16,363 bases of DNA from contig JAQCAN010000027.1 in assembly GCA_027621335.1 (NCBI GenBank), forward strand, positions 1 through 16,363, written 5' to 3'. Positions within the stretch are counted from its first letter, which is position 1. Each line of letters opens with the position of its first letter. The notes under the pieces are model-generated. The model did not search any database and had not been told where the DNA came from. It saw nothing but the letters and a program-made list of their open reading frames with translations. The translations under genes were made by a program, and so were the position numbers. The DNA comes from Bacteroidota bacterium (GTDB lineage Bacteria; Bacteroidota; Bacteroidia; Flavobacteriales_D; JABDKJ01). This document shows, piece by piece, positions 6,667 through 13,500 of the stretch.

Positions 6667-7779
6667 TCAATTCTGAGTGACGGGCATTCTCAGCAATCGT
6701 ATAACCTGAAAGCTGAGGTCCAAGAGGACGATGCGAGCATTTCCGAAACGGGAGATATCGGCATGGGCCTTCTCTACAGCTTCCATCAGTCCCTCTGCAT
6801 TTCCCACATGGATGTAGGGCGAGAACTTCTGGGTGAAGGTGTCCACCTCCTTATCTGAAGCCAAGGACTCCTGAATGAAATTCCTCCTAAAGGCCATCCT
6901 GAAGATGTCCAAACATCCCTCCAACATCCTCAATGTCGGCTCCCTGCCTTCTTTGACCCTGTCGTCACACCAGGCCATGATCTCAGGGACCCTTCGCGCA
7001 TAGCACAGTCTCATCCATTCGATGATGAGCGGGGATTGATCCTCTATGCCTTCGGTGAGCAAGCTGATGGCATAGGCCAAGCTGCCCTCGGCCTGCTCAG
7101 CGACCTCCATAAGCCATGCTTCTTCCTCCGCCCGATACACTGAGAGGACATTGAAAATCTCCTCAGAGCTTAGAGGCCTGAATGGCACTTCTTGGATGCG
7201 CGACTGTATGGTTGGTAGGAGCGCATCTTTGTCTGTTCCCACCAGGAGAATGACTGTGTCATCAGGGGGCTCCTCGATCAATTTCAGAAGCTTGTTCGCA
7301 CAGGTATCATTCATCAATTCCGGCATCCAAAGAAGGAGCACTTTTCGGCCACCTTCATAGGATTTCAGACTCAACCTTTTGGCGATGGCCTCAGCCTCGC
7401 TCTTGGAGATGATGGCCTTCTTCTGTTCCTCGCCACGGCTCTCCTGCCATTGTTTGTAAGACATGAAAGGATTTGCCTGGTAGGCCTCCCTGAATTCGTT
7501 GGTCGACCGCTCGCAGGTCTTCTGGCTGGCAGACTGGACCACTGGGAATACAATGTGCAGATCCGGATGTTCCAGCCGAGCTGCGCGGGTGTCTCCCTGG
7601 CCATAAAGGTCGGACGGATTGTCATTCAACAGCGCTTGAGCATAGGCCACAGCCATCGGAAGATGACCTCCTCCATCGTCCCCCATGAAATATTGTGCAT
7701 GAGGCACCCTTCCATTACTGAGCCCCTCTTTCAAAGCCCATTGGATCTCTTGGTGCATATCAAGTTGGTCAAAGGTCAT
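6667..7779 (-). CDS. holB: DNA polymerase III delta' subunit-like clamp-loader protein (HolB)
   Basis: A 370-residue AAA+-type clamp-loader subunit that helps load the sliding clamp during replication. The start at 7779 (MTFDQLDMHQEI) places the family sequence G-R-V-P-H-A-Q-Y-F-M-G near residues 23-33, as expected. The earlier in-frame ATG at 7842 would add 21 residues lying in the pgk promoter region. The P-loop position reads G-D-D-G-G-G-H-L and lacks the GKT/S of ATP-binding subunits, consistent with a non-hydrolysing delta'. The phylum-typical H-P-D-L-H-I-V-F-P-V is at 71-80, N-K-L-L-K-L-I-E-E-P-P at 162-172, and S-R-I-Q near 193-196 takes the place of the SRC motif. No zinc-binding cysteine cluster is seen in the ATPase domain. 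Confidence 0.9.
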   Translation of the reverse strand: MTFDQLDMHQEIQWALKEGLSNGRVPHAQYFMGDDGGGHLPMAVAYAQALLNDNPSDLYGQGDTRAARLEHPDLHIVFPVVQSASQKTCERSTNEFREAYQANPFMSYKQWQESRGEEQKKAIISKSEAEAIAKRLSLKSYEGGRKVLLLWMPELMNDTCANKLLKLIEEPPDDTVILLVGTDKDALLPTIQSRIQEVPFRPLSSEEIFNVLSVYRAEEEAWLMEVAEQAEGSLAYAISLLTEGIEDQSPLIIEWMRLCYARRVPEIMAWCDDRVKEGREPTLRMLEGCLDIFRMAFRRNFIQESLASDKEVDTFTQKFSPYIHVGNAEGLMEAVEKAHADISRFGNARIVLLDLSFQVIRLLRMPVTQN

Positions 7780-7803
7780 CCGGTCTAAATTATGTTTTTC
7801 GAG

Positions 7804-7834
7804 TTTACGTGTCCCATCGGAGTGGATACCTTTA
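7804..7834 (+). promoter_or_regulatory. Candidate Bacteroidota-type promoter for pgk
   Basis: TACCTTTA at 7827-7834 matches the -7 consensus TAnnTTTG except for the last base, with TTTA at 7804-7807 about 19-20 bases upstream as a -33-like element. It would give a very short leader of about 15 nt before the pgk ATG. It lies in the 76-bp divergent gap shared with holB. Confidence 0.42.
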
Positions 7835-7855
7835 TCCCTCATTATTCAAGTGTCC

Positions 7856-9043
7856 ATGTCTCATATAGAAGATTTCGATTTCGCCTCACGTAAAGCCTTG
7901 GTTCGTGTGGATTTCAACGTTCCCCTGAAAGAAGGCAAAGTAACGGATGATACGCGGATACGCGCAGCCATTCCCACCATCAAGAAAATCCTTTCCGATG
8001 GAGGCGCGTGCATCCTGATGTCCCACTTGGGAAGGCCCAAAGCACAGGAACCCCAATTCAGTTTGAAGCAGGTCGTGAGCACCCTCTCTTCCCTTTTAGG
8101 TCAAGACGTGAAGTTCTCAAGGGATTGTGTAGGTCCTGAAGCCGTTTCTGCAGCTGCTGGCCTGAAAGCTGGTGAAGTATTGCTCTTGGAGAACCTTCGG
8201 TATCACAAGGAAGAAGAGGCAGGAGACAAAGGTTTTGCAAAGCAGTTGGCGGCATTGGGTGATGTCTATGTGAATGATGCCTTCGGCACGGCACATAGGG
8301 CGCATGCGTCCACAGCTGTGGTCGCGGAGTTCATGAAGGATAAGATGCTGGGCTTCGTGATGGACCAAGAGAAAGCAAGCATCGATAAAGTCCTCTACCA
8401 TGCGGAAGCTCCTTTTACAGCGATTGTCGGAGGCGCCAAAGTATCGAGCAAGATCACCATCCTGGAGAATCTCATTGACAAGGTGGATCACCTCATCATA
8501 GGTGGAGGGATGGCTTATACGTTTATCAAAGCTCTTGGAGGAAAAGTGGGCTCATCCTTGGTCGAAGATGAGTATTTGGATAAAGCCAAGCTCATCCTTT
8601 CCAAAGCGGAGGCCAGGGGATCCCAAGTCCATCTTCCTGCCGACAGTATCATTGCCGATTCCTTCTCTGAATCAGCTCAAACCAAGCAAGTGAAGTCCAA
8701 CGCCATCACTGAGGGATGGATGGGATTGGATATTGGTGAGATGGCCATTGAAGATTACTCAAAGGTCATTCTGTCCAGCAAGACCATTCTTTGGAACGGT
8801 CCAATGGGGGTCTTCGAAATGGCTCCGTTCTCCAAAGGGACCATCAAGATCGCTGAAGCTGTTGCTGAGGCGACTTCCAAGCATGGAGCCTACTCCTTGG
8901 TCGGAGGTGGAGACAGTGTGGCCGCTGTGAACCGCTTCGGTATGGCTGACAAAGTGAGCTATATCTCCACCGGGGGAGGAGCGATGCTGGAATATTTGGA
9001 AGGCGTGGTCTTGCCAGGAATCAAGGCTGTGGAGGCTCGCTGA
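7856..9043 (+). CDS. pgk: Phosphoglycerate kinase
   Basis: A 395-residue cytosolic glycolytic/gluconeogenic enzyme that transfers a phosphate from 1,3-bisphosphoglycerate to ADP. Substrate-site motifs are R-V-D-F-N-V-P-L (17-24), M-S-H-L-G-R-P (55-61) and L-L-E-N-L-R-Y-H (110-117). The V-N-D-A-F-G-T-A-H-R-A-H motif is at 139-150. Nucleotide-site motifs are V-G-G-A-K-V-S-S-K (191-199), the later W-N-G-P-M-G-V-F-E, and V-G-G-G-D-S near the C-terminus. The length is typical for bacterial PGK. ATG 7856 was preferred over the GTG at 7850, which would add only two residues. The 3' end overlaps the convergent cvpA-like gene by 23 bases. Divergent from holB. Confidence 0.97.
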   Translation: MSHIEDFDFASRKALVRVDFNVPLKEGKVTDDTRIRAAIPTIKKILSDGGACILMSHLGRPKAQEPQFSLKQVVSTLSSLLGQDVKFSRDCVGPEAVSAAAGLKAGEVLLLENLRYHKEEEAGDKGFAKQLAALGDVYVNDAFGTAHRAHASTAVVAEFMKDKMLGFVMDQEKASIDKVLYHAEAPFTAIVGGAKVSSKITILENLIDKVDHLIIGGGMAYTFIKALGGKVGSSLVEDEYLDKAKLILSKAEARGSQVHLPADSIIADSFSESAQTKQVKSNAITEGWMGLDIGEMAIEDYSKVILSSKTILWNGPMGVFEMAPFSKGTIKIAEAVAEATSKHGAYSLVGGGDSVAAVNRFGMADKVSYISTGGGAMLEYLEGVVLPGIKAVEAR

Positions 9044-9563
9044 GCGAGGAGGGGATGTTCTCCCTCACCTTCTCCATCCATCGGCTGTCCATCAGAGGAG
9101 GGATGATCATGGGGGCTATGCCTTGGATATAGGGATAGAGGAGGCTTTCTTGATCTGTTTCCCTCTCAGTATTCTCCAGCTCCATCCAAGTACCGCTGAA
9201 CCAGAGGATGACACTAAGGATGATGGCCGCCTTAACGGTATTGAACACGGCCCCGGCAATCTTGTTCAGGGTCCCCAATGCCACCAGATCCAAGACCTTC
9301 TCTATAGCCTTGCCCAAAAGGTGGACCAGGAGGATGACAATGATGAAAGTGCCTCCAAAAGCAATCAACGTAAGGTATTCCCCCTTATAATTCCATTGTT
9401 CTGTGATCCAATCGGCTAAGAAACCGCTGAAATGAAGGGCGGAGTAGATGCCCAGGATGAGCGCTGCCAATCCTGCAAGTTCTATGACCAGCCCTTTCTT
9501 GAATCCTCGGTAGGCCGCCCAGAGCAGTGGAATGGCAAACAGGATGTCCAAGTAATGTGGCAT
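9021..9563 (-). CDS. CvpA family membrane protein
   Basis: A 180-residue inner-membrane protein of the CvpA (colicin V production) family. Hydrophobic segments are at about 4-18, 26-46, 63-85 and 103-124. The family stretch Y-R-G-F-K-K-G-L-V-I-E-L-A-G follows the first helix, and L-D-L-V-A-L-G-T-L-N-K-I-A-G-A-V-F precedes the fourth. The C-terminal 55 residues are soluble. CvpA in other bacteria has been tied to colicin export and envelope homeostasis; its role here is unknown. It starts 30 bases after the porP/sprF-like gene on the same strand, so it may be the last gene of the adhesin operon. Its end lies inside the end of pgk. Confidence 0.88.
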   Translation of the reverse strand: MPHYLDILFAIPLLWAAYRGFKKGLVIELAGLAALILGIYSALHFSGFLADWITEQWNYKGEYLTLIAFGGTFIIVILLVHLLGKAIEKVLDLVALGTLNKIAGAVFNTVKAAIILSVILWFSGTWMELENTERETDQESLLYPYIQGIAPMIIPPLMDSRWMEKVRENIPSSLSEPPQP

Positions 9564-9593
9564 AGCGCCACAAAGGAAACAAAAGCTGCTGGC

Positions 9594-10523
9594 CTAGAAA
9601 TACCTCGGACTTCGAGCGAGAGCTCTCCTTTTCTTCTGCCAGATGAGCATGATCTCATGGGAGCCGATGGTATAGCTATACAACTTGCTCAGGCCATAAT
9701 CATAGGCATACCCGATCCTGAACTGGTGGTTGATCTGGTATTCCAGCATGGCTACTACCGAACGGTCCATCCTCAAAGAGAGCCCTGTCCATAGGCGGTC
9801 CTGGAAGATGAGATTGGCATTGATATCCATTTGCACCGAGGCATTTGGAATGGAGCGAAGAAGGAAACTAGGCTTCAAGACCACTCCTCTGCCAATACTC
9901 TTAGCCCATCCACCGGTCAGATTGTGTTCGATATCCCCAGGTGAGAAATGGGTCCTCAATTGTTCATCGTTCACATACTCGTGAGAGAGCAGAGAAGGAA
10001 CCGAATAGCCCGCATACCATGTCTTGGTCTCGTATAACACCCCTGTACTGAAAATGGGTCTGATCAGCGAGCGGTCGCTTCCTTGGAAAAGGAGGTCGTC
10101 CTGTTCGTCAGTGATCACTTCCGACCATCGGGATTGGGAAATGCCCATACCTGCTCCAAGGCCGAATTGGAAACTTCCATCTTGCTGTTCCAATCGATAA
10201 GAGGCCATCCCCATGACGCGCAAATCACTATTCACACCGATCTCCTCATTGGTCAGCATACCGCCTATCGCGATGGGACTGCCCTTCAATGGGGTATGCC
10301 CACTCAAAATCTGTGTCACTGGGGCCCCCGAGAAGCCGGTCCATTGGTTGCGATAGCTCAGATTCATGGCCGAGACCTTGCCTGACCCTGCGTATGCCGG
10401 GTTCAGAATGAGCCCATTGAACATGTATTGGCTCAGGGTAGGTCCATATTGAGCATGTGCCTGCTGACAAAAAGTCAAGCAGAGCGAGAAGCTAAATATC
10501 CATATCCATGCACTCTTTCTCAT
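9594..10523 (-). CDS. PorP/SprF family type IX secretion outer-membrane protein
   Basis: A 309-residue predicted outer-membrane beta-barrel. It has a signal peptide with likely cleavage after A-H-A (residue 24). The mature protein begins in the family manner, Q-Y-G-P-T-L-S-Q-Y-M-F-N, followed by L-N-P-A-Y-A-G-S (41-48), Y-R-N-Q-W-T-G-F (57-64) and I-A-I-G-G-M. The middle consists of alternating hydrophobic strands, and the end has F-R-I-G-Y-A-Y-D-Y-G and the terminal S-P-R-Y-F. PorP/SprF proteins assist type IX secretion; SprF-like members are needed for export of the neighbouring type B CTD client. The ATG overlaps the stop of the giant adhesin gene (ATGA, 10520-10523), so the two are coupled. 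Confidence 0.92.
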   Translation of the reverse strand: MRKSAWIWIFSFSLCLTFCQQAHAQYGPTLSQYMFNGLILNPAYAGSGKVSAMNLSYRNQWTGFSGAPVTQILSGHTPLKGSPIAIGGMLTNEEIGVNSDLRVMGMASYRLEQQDGSFQFGLGAGMGISQSRWSEVITDEQDDLLFQGSDRSLIRPIFSTGVLYETKTWYAGYSVPSLLSHEYVNDEQLRTHFSPGDIEHNLTGGWAKSIGRGVVLKPSFLLRSIPNASVQMDINANLIFQDRLWTGLSLRMDRSVVAMLEYQINHQFRIGYAYDYGLSKLYSYTIGSHEIMLIWQKKRRALARSPRYF

Positions 10524-13500
10524 CGCTTCAGCTCTAATGACCCTCTCAATATCTCATTCCTTTCCTTCAAGGTGATGATGTAGAAATACGTTCCTGTGGG
10601 CAGGGTCTTGCCCATTGGAGATACCCCATCCCATGAATTGTCATAGTCATCCGAAGCATAGACCTCAAGTCCCCATCGGTCGAAGACCTGAATGGCCACG
10701 CCTCCAAGTGTGGCTAATCCACGGATGACATACGTGTCGTTCACATTATCCCCATTGGGTGAGAACCCGTTGGGAATCAAGAACTCTCTTGTAAGGACAT
10801 TGACCTCATCTTCCATCACTCCACATAACCCATGGTCTACGGTCCAGGTCAAGACATTGTTACCTAAGGCCAATCCGGTTACGGTCGCTTGCGGGTCATT
10901 CACATCACTGAAGCTAAGTGCTTCGTTCTCAGATGACCAGGTGCCTGTCGCCCCCGTTGGCAAAGTGGCTTGGAGCTGATGGTCAAAGTAAAAGTCCAAA
11001 ATGGCATCAGGACCAGCCGTTGCTATAATGTCGATCTCCGTGATGTTCACCATGGTCGTACAGCTATTTGTATTCCCTGAAAGGTCGGTGGCCGTCCATG
11101 TGATAATAGTCTCTCCTGATGGGTATTCTCCGGATGCATCTTCAAGCCCGTTGAAATCGTTCACCAAAGAACTTATACCACAGGCATCGCTCCATTCGGG
11201 CGTATCGACATCCACAGTATTCCCACATTGTTCGATCGCTTGAGGACATATAACTGTTGGAACCGTTATATCCAGAATTTCCACTGTAAATGAGCAGCTG
11301 ATTTCCGTGCTTCCTGTAGCTGTGAAAATGACTTCAGTGGTTCCTACCCCATACACTCCACTAGCATCACTCGTTCCATTGAAATCATTGCTCAATACGA
11401 ATGAGCAGAACCCATTCACCTCAGGTTGGCCGATTACAAGATCGGCCCCGCACTCTGTTGCTGAGGCTACTGTAGAAATATTCTCGGGACAGACCATGTT
11501 GACAGGTACTTCAGGGGTGACGGTGACGGTGATCAGGCATTCGGATGAATTCCCCTCTGCGTCTGTTGCGATCCATGTCACATCATGATCCCCAAGGCCT
11601 AACGTAAGGGTGAGGCTATTTGTGCCATTGTCTGTATTGGTCACTGTCGCATCACCGCAATCGTCCGTGGCCAAAGGAGCAGGTATGTTCACTTCCATCT
11701 CACAATCCCCTTCAGGAAGGACGGCCGTAAGTGTTCCATAGCAGTCCATGACAGGCGCAACGACATTGACTGGAACGACATTGAACCCGCTAATGCTAGA
11801 ATTACCGGAGGCATCGGTCACAATGAACTCGAGATAGGTCGGTCCACTGATCTGGCCTCCTATAAGGTCTTGATCAATCGTAAGGTCAGCAGCTTCGGTG
11901 CAATTATCCGAAGCCATGACATAGGACGTAAAGTCCCCGAACTCATAGGTACAACCGAACATATCCACCACCACTTCTGAAATCTCTTCGATCACTGGAG
12001 CTACAGTATCTATGACCGTGACCATCTGAACACAGGTGGAAAGGAAGTTCTGGTCATCGGTCGTGGACCAACTGATGATGGTGTTCCCCAAGGGATAGAA
12101 ATCACTGGCATCGCCAGTACCGTTAAAATTATTGACAGAAGAGACCGTCTGACACGCATCCATGGCTACGGCCACTTCCATATCGATGAAGACCTCACAG
12201 CTTCCAACTGATGAGTAGACGGTGGTGTCATTAGGACAAATGATACTCGGAGGGGTGTTGTCCTCCAATCCAATAGAAAATGTGAGGCTATCTATATTTC
12301 CTGAGGCGTCTTCAGCGTAAATTGTGACTGGAACGATGGTTCCATGTCCAAAGAAGGGGGTATTCACCAAAGGAAATTGACTCAAAGTCAAGGCAGGGGA
12401 GCAGTTATCGCTCACTCCGATAAGTCCCGTAAAGTCCTCCATCAGATATTGACAGGACGCTCCAAGCGACCTAGAAAGGTCATCCATCGCATTGAACACT
12501 GGAGGGGTGACATCCTGTGGCGTCACCAAGATATCGTGGTCGCTCGCATTTCCAGCTCCGTCAATGATGGTCACCGTCACAAGGGTTGGGCCGGTGATAG
12601 TCGCACCTACAACAGGTGATTGAGTGGCAATGAGGTCAGCGAAAGGAGTACAGCCATCCGAATAGGTCAATAGCCCGGCATAATCCATAAGTACCGTCCC
12701 ACAATTCTCATTGAACGCAGGCTCATCTGCAGTTGGGCCGCTGATTATAGGGCCTTCCTGATCCTGTACCAGAATACTTAGAGTGCATGTGCTGGTGTTC
12801 CCTGATTCATCTGCAGCCTGATACGTCAATACCGTCATCCCGACAGGGAAGATGTCCCCAGAATTCAAAGCAAGGCCATCTATCCTTATCACTGAAGCTG
12901 TTCCACAAGCATCTGTTGCTATCGGGTCGTTAAAGACCACTTCAGCTCCACATGTGCCTGCATCGGCCGCGATGATCAATGCCGCAGGACATGAGACGGC
13001 CGGTGCAGTGATGTCCTCCAATTCCAAAGTAAACCCTGTACTCACATTGTTTCCTGCATCATCAGAGATGATAAAGGTCAGTGCGATCAGAGTTCCATCT
13101 CCAGTGATAACCAGTCCTGGAGAAGGGTTTTGAACGATGTCCAAATCCGTATCGCAAGCATCCGTGACGGAAATCAAGCTTCGAAGGTCCTCAAGCACGT
13201 AAGCGCAATTGGCATCAAGGGTCCTCTGAATAGTCGAAGGGGAGGTCAATACAATAGGGTCCTCGGTGTCCTGGACGATGACGGTCTGATCTTGGGTGCT
13301 TGTATTCCCATGGCCGTCATCATAGATCCAAGTGATGCTGAACGTCCCTTGGGTAGTATATGTGATTGGATCTGTAGTCGTAGCGATAATGACCCCTTCA
13401 CAGTTGTCAAGGGCCGAAGGGGCATTCACTGTTGCCATGCATTCTCCAGAAACATAAGGCAATGAAGCCACATTAGGAACTGGACCTGTAGTGTCATTTA

